NCBI GenBank assembly: GCA_020847045.1
Contig: JADLCT010000058.1
Span: forward strand, 62,001-126,000
DNA: 64,000 bases
DNA from: Bryobacterales bacterium
GTDB taxonomy: Bacteria > Acidobacteriota > Terriglobia > Bryobacterales > Bryobacteraceae
Direction: 5' to 3'
Position numbers and translations under genes: made by a program. Of the stretch, positions 24,385 to 32,680 are shown one piece after another (position 1 is the stretch's first letter; each line of letters opens with the position of its first letter). The notes below the pieces were generated by a model that did not search any database, was not told the DNA's origin, and saw nothing but the letters and a program-made list of their open reading frames with translations.

Positions 24385-27342
24385 ATGAATCACCACTCCC
24401 CGGTTGATACGCGGCCTGCCCGCCTTTTGTTCCCTCTGCTGGGTCTGATTTTCGCCGCCTCGCCGGCCATGCAGGCGCGCCAGGATTGGCTCTCCTGCGG
24501 CACGCACGCGCTGACCACGCGGGAGGCCATCGCGCTGCACCGTTCAAGCGTGGGCCGGGGAAAGCAGGCCACCCTTCGATCACTGGCCGCGGGCGGCGCC
24601 TCCGTGGCCCGTGACATCGGCAACATCGCGATTCTTGAGGATACGGGCGGCGTGGTGGCGCGCCGCAATCCTTTCAACCTCGGCGCGGGCACACTTCGCT
24701 TTCTGCCGCAGGCCTCCGGCTACAAGTACGAACTGGCCGGGTCCTCTTATGACGCCGGCCAGGCCACCGCCGGCAGCCTGCTCACCGGATTCGACGATGA
24801 CGACAGCCGCCTCGCCGTGCTGCCGTTCGACTTCCCCTTCTTCGGCCAAACCTACCGTTCGGTTTCCGTCAACTCCGACGGCAACCTCACCTTCACCGCG
24901 CCCGACGTTTCCACATCGGACCGTTCGCTGGGCCGGTTCAACGCCGGTGTTCCGCGCATCGCGCCGCTGTTCCGTGATCTGGACCCCTCGATCACGGGAG
25001 CGGCGGTCCGAGTGCTGGCGACGGCCAACGTGCTGGTTGTCTCCTGGGTCAACGTGCCGGAATACGCCGCCAGCGGCAACGGTCCGCGACAGACCTTTCA
25101 GGTGCGTCTGTTTCCCGATGGCCGGATTGAAGCCGCGTACTCCTCGATCACCACGGCCGAGGCGGTTACCGGTATTACGCCGGGCAATCTTCCGGCCGAA
25201 AGCGCCATCGTGACCTTCACGGCGGCCAGCGCCCAAACCTACAACGGCACGCTTGCCGAACGTTTTTCCGGCGCCGAGCGCGTCGACGAGGTGTTTGCGG
25301 CGCAGAAATTCTACGAGACGCACGACGACGCCTACGACTACCTGGTGATTTTCAACAACCTCGGCATCGCGGTGCCAGACGCCATCGCCTATCTGATCAC
25401 CACGCGCAGCAACACGCGCGAGGGCTACGGCGACATACCCGTCGACGCGGGCGCGCTGTTCGGCTCGCCGCGCCGCCTGCAGGGCGTGATGCAGATGGGG
25501 CCGCTGAATCAGTACCCGCGCGACCCCAACGCCATCGTCCCCGGCCGGTCCATCAGCCGCGACACGCCCACCACCGTGCTGGCGCACGAGGCCGGCCATC
25601 TGTTTCTCGCCTTTGTCAGCGCGCGTAACCCTGGTGATCCGTCGGCCGAACCGATGCTCGGCCGCTCGCTGGCCCACTGGAGCTTTCTGTTCAATTCGGA
25701 GGCGTCGCTGCTGGAAGGCAACCGGATCCGCGACAACGGCGACGGGGCCAATCCACGGTTCACCACGACGGGAACCGTGGAGGCGTACTCGCCGCTGGAC
25801 CAATATTTAATGGGCTTTCGCGCGGCCGGCGAGGTTCCGCCTTCGTTCTATGTCAGCGACTCGATCATCACCAACTCGAGCCGCACGCCGCAAACGGGCG
25901 TGAGCTTTAACGGTGTGCGCCACGACGTCACCGTGCAGGACATCGTGGACCGTTACGGTCCGCGCCGCCCGGACCCCACCATGTCGCAGCGGCGGTTCCG
26001 GTTTGGCTTCGTCCTGATCACGGCCGCGGGCCAGGAGCCGCCGGCGGCTGATCTCGACAAGTTGGAAGCGTTCCGGCAGTCCTTCGAAAGCTTCTACCGC
26101 ACGGCCACGTCGAACCGTGCCGAGGCCGAGGCGTCGCTGCGGCGCGCCGTGCAATTGTCGCTGTGGCCGGCCTCCGGCGCCGTGGCGGGCTCGACGGCGC
26201 GGGCTTCCCTCACGCTGGACGAACCGGCGGCGCAGGCCCTCACGTTTCAACTGCGCGCGGTGAACGGGCTGGTTGCGCTTCCCTCCACCCTCACCATCCC
26301 GGCCGGTTCAGCCACTGTCAATTTCGAATGGAAAGCAGACGCGCCGGGCGTGGATGAGATCATCGCTACGCCTTCCGACCCGGCCTACGCCACCGAATCG
26401 GCCAGGCTCCAGGTGGCCGCGGCGGCCTCCGTACTGGGGCTGCGCGTGCTTTCGGGAGACAAGCAGCGGGCCACGGGAGCGGCCGCGCTGCCCGCGCCGG
26501 TGGTCGTGCAGGTGGCCGACTCGAACCTTGTGCCCTATGCGGGCTACCGCGTAAATGCCGCGCCCTTTTCCGGCGGCAGCGTGTCGCCGGCCAGCGCGGT
26601 GAGCGACGCCTCCGGCCTGGCGCGTTTCCAGTGGACGCCCGGTCCGGGGCCGGTCTATCAGCTCAATTTCGGCATGGATGGCACGCCGGCCACGGCCGCG
26701 GCCACGGCGCTGGCGCGCCCGTTTATCGCCTCCGGAGGCGTGGTCAATGCAGCCTCCTTCGAGCCGGGCATTGTCAGTGGAGGCATTGGAACGATCTTCG
26801 GAGCATCGCTCGCGGCCGGCGAGACCGCCTCGGGGACGCCGCCCTTTTCCGACTCGCTGGCGGGCGTACAGGTCCGGATCAACGGTCTGCCCGCCTCGCT
26901 CCTTTATGTGACCGACCGCCAGGTGAACTTCGTCGCTCCCGCCGGGCTTACGCCGGGCGTGGCCACCGTTACGGTGACGGCCGGCACTCCCGCCGAGGTG
27001 TCGAATTCTGTCGAAGCGCCCATACTGGCCCGCCAGCCGGGCATCTTCGTGCAGGGCTCGCGAGCGGCCGCCATACGGCGCGGCGAGTATCTGGAGATCT
27101 ACTGCACGGGCTTAGGCGCGACACAGCCCAGCATGGCCAACATTTTTCTGGAAGAGACCGCCGTCCGGCCGCGCGTCAGCATTGGTGGCCGCGAGGCGGA
27201 GGTGTTGTTCAGCGGGCTCGCGCCGGGCTTCACGGGACTCTATCAAGTGAACGTCCGCATTCCGGAAGCCACGGCCGGACTTCAGCCGGTGCGTCTGTTT
27301 CAGGACCAGGCCGCGAGCAACACCGCCCAGTTCGAGTTCTGA
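24385..27342 (+). CDS. Secreted protein with HEAGH motif, Ig-like segments and TIGR03437 C-terminus
   Basis: 985 residues. Signal peptide (LLFPLLGLIFAASPAMQA), a nidogen-like beta domain at about 130-290 (FDFPFFGQTYRSVSVNSDGN), a possible zinc-metalloprotease site HEAGHLF at H401-E402-H405, a linker, Ig-like parts with 'LTLDEPAAQALTFQLRAVNG' at about 605-700, and the Solibacter C-terminal domain from about 790 (VNAASFEPGIVSGGIGTIFG, then YQVNVRIPEA near the end). The HExxH motif suggests proteolysis outside the cell, but the third metal ligand cannot be placed, so the activity is uncertain. It shares its C-terminal module with the protein at 19937-23272. Confidence 0.8.
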   Translation: MNHHSPVDTRPARLLFPLLGLIFAASPAMQARQDWLSCGTHALTTREAIALHRSSVGRGKQATLRSLAAGGASVARDIGNIAILEDTGGVVARRNPFNLGAGTLRFLPQASGYKYELAGSSYDAGQATAGSLLTGFDDDDSRLAVLPFDFPFFGQTYRSVSVNSDGNLTFTAPDVSTSDRSLGRFNAGVPRIAPLFRDLDPSITGAAVRVLATANVLVVSWVNVPEYAASGNGPRQTFQVRLFPDGRIEAAYSSITTAEAVTGITPGNLPAESAIVTFTAASAQTYNGTLAERFSGAERVDEVFAAQKFYETHDDAYDYLVIFNNLGIAVPDAIAYLITTRSNTREGYGDIPVDAGALFGSPRRLQGVMQMGPLNQYPRDPNAIVPGRSISRDTPTTVLAHEAGHLFLAFVSARNPGDPSAEPMLGRSLAHWSFLFNSEASLLEGNRIRDNGDGANPRFTTTGTVEAYSPLDQYLMGFRAAGEVPPSFYVSDSIITNSSRTPQTGVSFNGVRHDVTVQDIVDRYGPRRPDPTMSQRRFRFGFVLITAAGQEPPAADLDKLEAFRQSFESFYRTATSNRAEAEASLRRAVQLSLWPASGAVAGSTARASLTLDEPAAQALTFQLRAVNGLVALPSTLTIPAGSATVNFEWKADAPGVDEIIATPSDPAYATESARLQVAAAASVLGLRVLSGDKQRATGAAALPAPVVVQVADSNLVPYAGYRVNAAPFSGGSVSPASAVSDASGLARFQWTPGPGPVYQLNFGMDGTPATAAATALARPFIASGGVVNAASFEPGIVSGGIGTIFGASLAAGETASGTPPFSDSLAGVQVRINGLPASLLYVTDRQVNFVAPAGLTPGVATVTVTAGTPAEVSNSVEAPILARQPGIFVQGSRAAAIRRGEYLEIYCTGLGATQPSMANIFLEETAVRPRVSIGGREAEVLFSGLAPGFTGLYQVNVRIPEATAGLQPVRLFQDQAASNTAQFEF

Positions 27343-27350
27343 TGCGCCGG

Positions 27351-28769
27351 TTAGCTGCGCACGTCCCACCACGGGTGCGGCGGCTCGCTCTGCGGTCTCG
27401 GTTCGGTGCGCGAGGCGTTCATCTCAGTTTCCATGCGCGAGGCCACGTCCGGCTTTTTTAAGGCGAGGTTGGTGGTTTCGCCGCGGTCCGCCGCCAGGTC
27501 GTATAGCTCCACCTGCGCGCCGGCCTTTGGGCGCACCAGCTTCATGGTTCCGCGCCGCAGCGCCGCCATGGGCTTCTCCTTCAGAAAGCTCTTGGTCTTC
27601 TGGTCATAGCGCGGCAGCTCCCAGTAGAGTGATTCGTGCGGTTTTTGCCTCTTTCCGGTGAGCGTGGGCAGCACGGAGAAGCCATCCAGGCCCTTGGGCG
27701 CGGCTGTTTGCGCCACCTCGGCGGCGGTGGGCAGGAAGTCGGGGAAGTACCAGACAAAGCCGCTTGTCTTGCCCGCCGCGATGCGCCCCGGCCAGCGGGC
27801 GATCATCGGCACGCGGATGCCACCTTCGTACATGGTTGTTTTTTGTCCTCGCAGGCCGGCGGTGTTGTGGAAGTAGTCGTGTTGGAAACGGCCCATGATG
27901 CCACCGTTGTCGGAGGTGAAAAACAGCAGTGTGTCCTCCTCCAGGTTCAGCTCCCGCAGCAGCGCGGCCACTGTGCCCACATAGCGGTCCACGCGCGACA
28001 CCATGCCGGCGTAGGCGGGTCCCACCTCGTTCTGTGCTTTCAGCCTGTCGTTCTTGGTGGAGTAGGGCTCGCCGTTGGGCACCTTGCCGCGGTAAGGGGC
28101 CATGGAATCCTCCGGGACATGCGGTTCGAAGTGGGGCAGCGTCCAGGAGAGATAGAGGTAGAACGGATTGGCCTTGTTGCGGCGGATGAAGTCCAGCGCC
28201 CGTTCATTCATCACGTCGTTGGCATAGGTTTGCCGTCCCGGCTTGTCGTTGCCTTTCAGCGGGAGTTCCTTGTCGTTGCTGTAGAGGTAACGCGGATATT
28301 GAAAGTGTGCGTGCGCCTGGTGCAGGAAGCCGGTGAACTCATCGAAACCGTGCTTCCACGGGACGCCGGTGGTGCCGATGTCGCCGAGGCCCCACTTGCC
28401 GCAGAGCGCGGTGTTGTAGCCCGCATCCTTGAAGAGGTTGGCCACCGTGCGCTCTTCGGGCAGCAGAGGCGCGCCGCCCACGTTGCAACGGATCGGCGTG
28501 TGTCCCGTGTTCAGACCCGTCATCAGGCAACTGCGCGACGGCGCGCACACCGTGCAGCCGGCGTAGGCGCCGGTGAAACGCAGGCCCTGCGCCGCCAGCT
28601 TATCGATGTTCGGCGTTTGGATCGTCTTCTGGCCGTAGCAGCCGAGGTCGCCATAGCCGAGGTCGTCGGCCATCATCCAGATGACGTTCGGTTTGCGCCT
28701 GGCGGCCGGCAACGGCAGCGCCGCGGCGGCCGCGGCGGACAGAAGAGCACGGCGGGTGAGAGAACTCAT
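27351..28769 (-). CDS. Exported arylsulfatase, formylglycine type
   Basis: 472 residues. Twin-arginine signal (TRRALLSAAAAAA), metal-binding MMADDLGYGD, and the sulfatase signature CAPSRSCLMTG, in which C75 would be turned into formylglycine. Later blocks LSWTLPHFEPHVPE, LLFFTSDNGG and KLVRPKAGAQVELYDLAADRGE are typical of sulfatase family S1. It hydrolyses sulfate esters from carbohydrates or aryl substrates in the periplasm. No maturase for the formylglycine is in the window. The ATG at 28769 follows TATACT by 6 nt with no ribosome-binding site. A long in-frame extension upstream runs antisense to the aldolase and is rejected. Confidence 0.92.
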   Translation of the reverse strand: MSSLTRRALLSAAAAAALPLPAARRKPNVIWMMADDLGYGDLGCYGQKTIQTPNIDKLAAQGLRFTGAYAGCTVCAPSRSCLMTGLNTGHTPIRCNVGGAPLLPEERTVANLFKDAGYNTALCGKWGLGDIGTTGVPWKHGFDEFTGFLHQAHAHFQYPRYLYSNDKELPLKGNDKPGRQTYANDVMNERALDFIRRNKANPFYLYLSWTLPHFEPHVPEDSMAPYRGKVPNGEPYSTKNDRLKAQNEVGPAYAGMVSRVDRYVGTVAALLRELNLEEDTLLFFTSDNGGIMGRFQHDYFHNTAGLRGQKTTMYEGGIRVPMIARWPGRIAAGKTSGFVWYFPDFLPTAAEVAQTAAPKGLDGFSVLPTLTGKRQKPHESLYWELPRYDQKTKSFLKEKPMAALRRGTMKLVRPKAGAQVELYDLAADRGETTNLALKKPDVASRMETEMNASRTEPRPQSEPPHPWWDVRS

Positions 28770-28775
28770 GCGGGC

Positions 28776-28781
28776 AGTATA
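28776..28781 (-). promoter_or_regulatory. Putative -10 of leaderless sulfatase promoter
   Basis: Minus-strand TATACT ends 6 nt before the ATG at 28769. No Shine-Dalgarno sequence precedes the start codon. Confidence 0.5.
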
Positions 28782-28823
28782 CAGCCGGCGGGGGGCGCCC
28801 ACACATCCGGCGTCCGGGCGCTT

Positions 28824-28829
28824 TATAAT
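28824..28829 (+). promoter_or_regulatory. Consensus -10 box of the aldolase-family gene
   Basis: TATAAT lies 30 nt before the ATG at 28860, with AAAGGAG as ribosome-binding site in between. This is a conventional leadered promoter, in contrast to the divergent sulfatase. No TTGACA-like box is seen 17 nt upstream. Confidence 0.55.
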
Positions 28830-28859
28830 TCCTGACAACCTAAAGGAGCCCATCCGGCT

Positions 28860-29711
28860 ATGAACAGAACACTCGTGGGAATGGCGGCACTCGCGTTGGC
28901 CTGCCCGAACCTCTTCGCTCAAGCTCCCCCGGCAAGGGTGCTCAACACCGTGAAGCAGAAGCTCGCCCAGGGCAAACAGGTGGTGGGAGGCACGGTTTCC
29001 GTGCCCGACCCGGACACCTACTGCGCCATGGCCAACTCCGGCTTCGATTTTCTCTGGATCGAGATGCAGCACAGTCCGCTCACCTATCAGGATGTGGCGC
29101 ACATGATCATGGCCTGCAAAGGAGCGCCTGGCATACCGTTCGTGCGCGTGCCCGACGCCACCGAAGGCGACGTGCAGAAAGCCACCGACATGGGCGCGCT
29201 GGGCATCATCATTCCGATGGTGGAAAACATCGAGAAGGTGAGGAATGCCGTTAAGTTCGCCAACTATCCGCCGAAGGGCAAGCGCAGCCAGGGAGGCGGC
29301 TACTACGGCGCTCTGTATGGCCGGGACTACCGCGGCATTGCCAACGACAACATGATGATTGTCGCCATGATCGAGTCGCCGGCCGGCGTTGAACTCGCCG
29401 AACAGATCGCCGCGATTCCCGAAGTGGACGTTGTGTTTGTGGCTTCCACCGACCTTGGCAGCTTCTCCGGGTTGAAACAGGGCGATCCGCGCTATGAGGC
29501 GCTGGTGGACCGGATCAAGGCGGCCGTGCTTAAGCATGGCAAGGTGCTTGCCGGACCGCTCGCCTGGAAAGGGACGCGGGAGGGCTATCGCTTCTTTCAA
29601 GGGCCGGGCGAAACGACGCTGATTCGCAGCGGCGCCAGTCTGGCGCTGAATGGGGCCGTGGCGTCCGGTGAGAAGCGGGGCGTGGCGCCCACGGAGGGCT
29701 CGGAAAAATAG
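28860..29711 (+). CDS. HpcH/HpaI aldolase family protein with signal peptide
   Basis: 283 residues. The core matches class II HpaI-type aldolases: VVGGTVSVPDPD, SGFDFLWIEMQHSP (metal-binding Glu region), VRVPDATEGDVQKATDMGALGIIIPMVEN and VAMIESPAGVEL. Family members cleave 2-keto-3-deoxy sugar acids (such as KDR or 4-hydroxy-2-oxoheptanedioate) to pyruvate and an aldehyde. The usual Arg that starts the barrel is not at its standard place, and a Sec-type signal peptide (ALALACPNLFAQA) precedes the domain, so the protein may act in the periplasm, which is odd for this chemistry. AAAGGAG lies 10 nt upstream. Divergent from the sulfatase. Confidence 0.83.
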   Translation: MNRTLVGMAALALACPNLFAQAPPARVLNTVKQKLAQGKQVVGGTVSVPDPDTYCAMANSGFDFLWIEMQHSPLTYQDVAHMIMACKGAPGIPFVRVPDATEGDVQKATDMGALGIIIPMVENIEKVRNAVKFANYPPKGKRSQGGGYYGALYGRDYRGIANDNMMIVAMIESPAGVELAEQIAAIPEVDVVFVASTDLGSFSGLKQGDPRYEALVDRIKAAVLKHGKVLAGPLAWKGTREGYRFFQGPGETTLIRSGASLALNGAVASGEKRGVAPTEGSEK

Positions 29712-29730
29712 CGGGCGGATCGCGGCGGAT

Positions 29731-30390
29731 TTACGCGCCATCGAGCCGGTGGTGGTGGAACTCCACGTCGCCAGATTTTTCCAGCAGCCCGTGACGGGGA
29801 CCCAAACGCACCTCGGCCCGTCCGTCGCGAAAAGGGCCCGCCTCCTGGAACCGGGGTTGAATGACGAATAACCCAGCGGTGTCGATGTAGCCCCAGCGCC
29901 CGTACCATTTGACGGCGGCCAGGCCCTCGTGAAAGTCGCCGCATTCCTCGTACAGGGGGGTGACGCGGAAGCCGCCGGCCTTGTCGATGAAACCCCACTT
30001 CTCCACCATCACCACGGCGGCCAAGCTTTCGCGGAATGGCCGGACTTGGGAGAAGAGCGGGTGGATCACCGTGCGCCCTCGGGCGTCGACGTAGCCCCAA
30101 GAGCCGCCGAAGTCCATGGGGATCAGATCGGGTTCGGTGGCGGCCGGCGCGATCAGGCCAGCCAGCTTCTCGTAGGCCGCCGTGATCTCCTTCAGCTTCT
30201 GTTCGGCGCGTTTGCGCAGACGCTGGGATTCCTGCTGGTGACGGTCGGGGTGCCACACCTTCACCAGGTCGAGATAAGCTTCGCGCACCTGGCCGGGGCT
30301 GGCGCCCGGTTCCAGTTCCAGCGCCTCGAAGGCGCGCTTCTGCTCCTCGGTCACTTCACCATCATGCCGCAACCAGGATGAGGCTGACAC
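29731..30390 (-). CDS. DnaJ-domain protein with WG repeats
   Basis: 219 residues from a GTG at 30390; a GTG at 30354 (MTEEQKRAF...) is equally possible and neither has a strong ribosome-binding site. Residues about 13-80 form a J domain with the HPD motif (VKVWHPDRHQ) and helix II/III (REAYLDLV, EITAAYEKL). Four WG-type repeats follow: GGSWGYVDARGRTVI, VEKWGFIDKAGGFRV, YGRWGYIDTAGLFVI and a degenerate LGPRHGLLEKSG. J domains recruit and activate Hsp70; WG repeats form beta-propeller-like surfaces for protein binding. A J-WG fusion would be a dedicated co-chaperone. No signal peptide. It lies 28 nt after the Gly/Met-rich gene on the same strand. Confidence 0.8.
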   Translation of the reverse strand: MSASSWLRHDGEVTEEQKRAFEALELEPGASPGQVREAYLDLVKVWHPDRHQQESQRLRKRAEQKLKEITAAYEKLAGLIAPAATEPDLIPMDFGGSWGYVDARGRTVIHPLFSQVRPFRESLAAVVMVEKWGFIDKAGGFRVTPLYEECGDFHEGLAAVKWYGRWGYIDTAGLFVIQPRFQEAGPFRDGRAEVRLGPRHGLLEKSGDVEFHHHRLDGA

Positions 30391-30418
30391 GGCGCCCGGT
30401 TCCGGAGCGAAGTTTCAT

Positions 30419-31156
30419 TTACCTCAGGTTCTGAATGACGCCCTTCTGCATCTCGTTCATCTTTTGCATGATGCCGCCCAGAGCGCCGAAGAGTTCGTTG
30501 ATCTGCTGAATATCCTGGCGTCCCTGCGGGCGCAGCGCATTCATCTTTATCCACACCTTGGAGATCGAGCTTTCCAGGTTGAACTCCTGCTTGCTCGCGG
30601 TTTCCTGAATGATTTGTTGCAACGCCGCGATGAATATGGTTTTCTGCATCATGGTTTGCATGCCCGCGACCATGGCCGCGGCCTGCGGGTTCATGCCCGC
30701 GCCGCCCATCTTGGCTCCGGCCATGCCCGCGGCGCCGACAGCAGCGCCCGCCATCTTGGCGCCGCCCATCTTGGCCCCACCCATTTTGCCCGTGGCGGCC
30801 ACGGCCTGCTCGACCATCTTGTTGATGGACGAAAACATCCCGCCCTGCCCCGCCGCGGCGGATTTGCTTCCGCCCATCTTGTCGAAAAATTCCTGAGGCA
30901 ACAGGCCGGTCGGCAGGCCGTTCTGCTTCAGAATTCCATCGGTCATCTTCTTAACCGTGTCGGCAAGGCCGCCGATGCCGCCGGGCTTCGGCTTTTTCAC
31001 CGCCCCGTCCAGCAGTTTGGACATCTGGTCCATCATGCCCGTATCCTTGACCAGAGAGGCCATGGCCTCGGCCGCGGCCCCCGCGGGCGTAGCCTTCAAG
31101 ACGCCCTTTAGTACGTCGGACATGTCCGACGAAATCAGCGATCCCATTAAACCCAT
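30419..31156 (-). CDS. Gly/Ala/Met-rich hypothetical protein
   Basis: 245 residues from the ATG at 31156 (GAGGAGG 5 nt upstream). The N-terminal 100 residues are helical and methionine-rich (MGLMGSLISSDMSDVLKGV). A central low-complexity block at about 125-160 repeats GAKMGGAKMAG / GAAGMAGAKMGGAGM. The C-terminal 80 residues are again helical (FIAALQQIIQETASKQ). There is no signal peptide or clear transmembrane helix. I do not recognise the family. The downstream DnaJ-WG protein may be co-expressed and could serve it as chaperone, because aggregation-prone Gly/Met sequences would need one; this is conjecture. Confidence 0.72.
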   Translation of the reverse strand: MGLMGSLISSDMSDVLKGVLKATPAGAAAEAMASLVKDTGMMDQMSKLLDGAVKKPKPGGIGGLADTVKKMTDGILKQNGLPTGLLPQEFFDKMGGSKSAAAGQGGMFSSINKMVEQAVAATGKMGGAKMGGAKMAGAAVGAAGMAGAKMGGAGMNPQAAAMVAGMQTMMQKTIFIAALQQIIQETASKQEFNLESSISKVWIKMNALRPQGRQDIQQINELFGALGGIMQKMNEMQKGVIQNLR

Positions 31157-31330
31157 CAGGTCCTCCTCATTCGGGCACACTCTCCAACACGTCCGATACT
31201 AAAACAGCGTAATCGGGTTTCCGTCTGCTTCAAAATATTTCTTGCCGGGGGGACCGCGGGAGCAGGCGCGAGGTGGCGGCTGGCGCAACACCAGCGGGGC
31301 GGCGGCCAAGCCGCGCCGCACGTTTCGCGA

Positions 31331-31336
31331 TACACT
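31331..31336 (+). promoter_or_regulatory. Putative -10 of near-leaderless MFS promoter
   Basis: GATACACT ends 10 nt before the ATG at 31347. No ribosome-binding site is present. The same GATAC start is seen before the genes at 34908 and 37931. Confidence 0.45.
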
Positions 31337-31346
31337 CTCCTTTTCC

Positions 31347-32675
31347 ATGCCGGAACCCCGCCGTCCGCTCACGCTCACGCAATGGCTCATCTGCGTTGTG
31401 GCCGCCATCGGGTTTGCCTTCGACATTTACGAGATCCTCGTGCTGCCGCTGATTGCCGGTCCGGCGCTGGCCGATCTGGGCGGCTTGAAACCGGGCACGC
31501 CGGAGTACGCCAACTGGATTTCGCTGCTCTTTTACGTTCCGGCCATTGCCGGTGGCGTGTTCGGCCTGGTGGGAGGCTACCTGACGGACCTGTTAGGGCG
31601 GCGCCGCGTACTGGTATTCAGCATTCTGCTGTATGCCATTTCTGCCGTGCTGGCCGGTTATTCCACGTCGCTGCCCATGCTGCTGTTTTTCCGCGTCACC
31701 ACGTTCATTGGCGTCTGCGTGGAGTTTGTCGCCGCCGTGGCATGGCTCGCCGAACTGTTTCCGGATCCGAAGCAGCGGGAAGCCGTGCTCGGGTATACGC
31801 AGGCCTTCTCCTCCATTGGCGGCATCATGGTGACCGGCGCCTATTATCTGTCCGTGCATTACGCCGACGCGCTGCCCGCGCTGCACGGCTCGCACGCGGC
31901 GTGGCGGTACACGCTGATCAGCGGCGTGATTCCAGCCATTCCGTTGATGCTCATCCGGCCGTTCCTGCCGGAGTCGGCCGAATGGGCGCGCAGGAAAGCC
32001 GAGGGCACGTTGCAGCGCCCCTCGATTGCGGCGATCTTCGCGCCGCGTTTCTCGCGCACGACATGGGTCACCATGCTCATGTTCGCGATGAGCTATGGCG
32101 CGGCGTTCGGGGCCATCCAGCACATTCCGCGGATTGTACCCGGGTTGCCGGAGGTGTCCGAGCTGGCGCGTCCGCTGCAGCAAAAGGTGGTCAGCTCCGT
32201 ACAGGCATGGCAGGAGATGGGAGGCTTGGCGGGGCGCATCGTGCTGGCGTTTCTCGCCGTGCGCATCGTTTCGCGCCGCCGGCTGATCCGCCTGTTTCAG
32301 GCGCCCGGACTGATTGCGCTCCCCGTGGTGTTCTACTTCTTCGCCACGTCGAACCTGGAGATGACCAAGTACGGCATTTTTGTCTGTGGCTTTCTGACGG
32401 TGGCGCAGTTCAGTTTCTGGGGGAACTATCTGCCTCGCATGTATCCGGTGCATTTGCGAGGGACGGGCGAAAGCTTCGCGGCCAACGTGGGCGGGCGGAT
32501 GCTCGGCACGTCGTTTGCCGCCGTCACGGCGCAACTGGCCACGGCGGTTCCCGGCGCCTCGCCGCCGGTCAAACTGGCCACGGCGGCGGCCATTGTCGGT
32601 TTTTTGGTATACCTGGTTGGCTTCATCGCCAGTTACTGGCTGCCCGAGCCCGGCGCGGCCGATCTTTCGGAGTGA
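31347..32675 (+). CDS. Major facilitator superfamily sugar/organic acid transporter
   Basis: 442 residues with 11-12 hydrophobic segments. The loop-2 motif GGYLTDLLGRRRV matches the MFS consensus GxLaDrxGRkr, and the central loop contains RPFLPESAEWARRK, as in sugar and metabolite:H+ symporters. The ATG at 31347 is preferred over a TTG at 31242, which would add 35 Gly/Arg-rich residues before the first helix. It is probably in the inner membrane, importing a sugar or sugar acid. The sialate O-acetylesterase gene starts 5 nt after it, so they form an operon and the substrate may be a released saccharide. Confidence 0.87.
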   Translation: MPEPRRPLTLTQWLICVVAAIGFAFDIYEILVLPLIAGPALADLGGLKPGTPEYANWISLLFYVPAIAGGVFGLVGGYLTDLLGRRRVLVFSILLYAISAVLAGYSTSLPMLLFFRVTTFIGVCVEFVAAVAWLAELFPDPKQREAVLGYTQAFSSIGGIMVTGAYYLSVHYADALPALHGSHAAWRYTLISGVIPAIPLMLIRPFLPESAEWARRKAEGTLQRPSIAAIFAPRFSRTTWVTMLMFAMSYGAAFGAIQHIPRIVPGLPEVSELARPLQQKVVSSVQAWQEMGGLAGRIVLAFLAVRIVSRRRLIRLFQAPGLIALPVVFYFFATSNLEMTKYGIFVCGFLTVAQFSFWGNYLPRMYPVHLRGTGESFAANVGGRMLGTSFAAVTAQLATAVPGASPPVKLATAAAIVGFLVYLVGFIASYWLPEPGAADLSE

Positions 32676-32680
32676 ATTTA

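Noticed and set aside
28770..29741. Upstream extension of the sulfatase frame
   Set aside because: Antisense to the HpaI-like aldolase gene; the Tat signal starts at the ATG at 28769.
31382..32680. Long N-terminal extension of the sialate O-acetylesterase frame
   Set aside because: It lies inside the MFS gene in another frame; a signal peptide starts exactly at the ATG at 32681.
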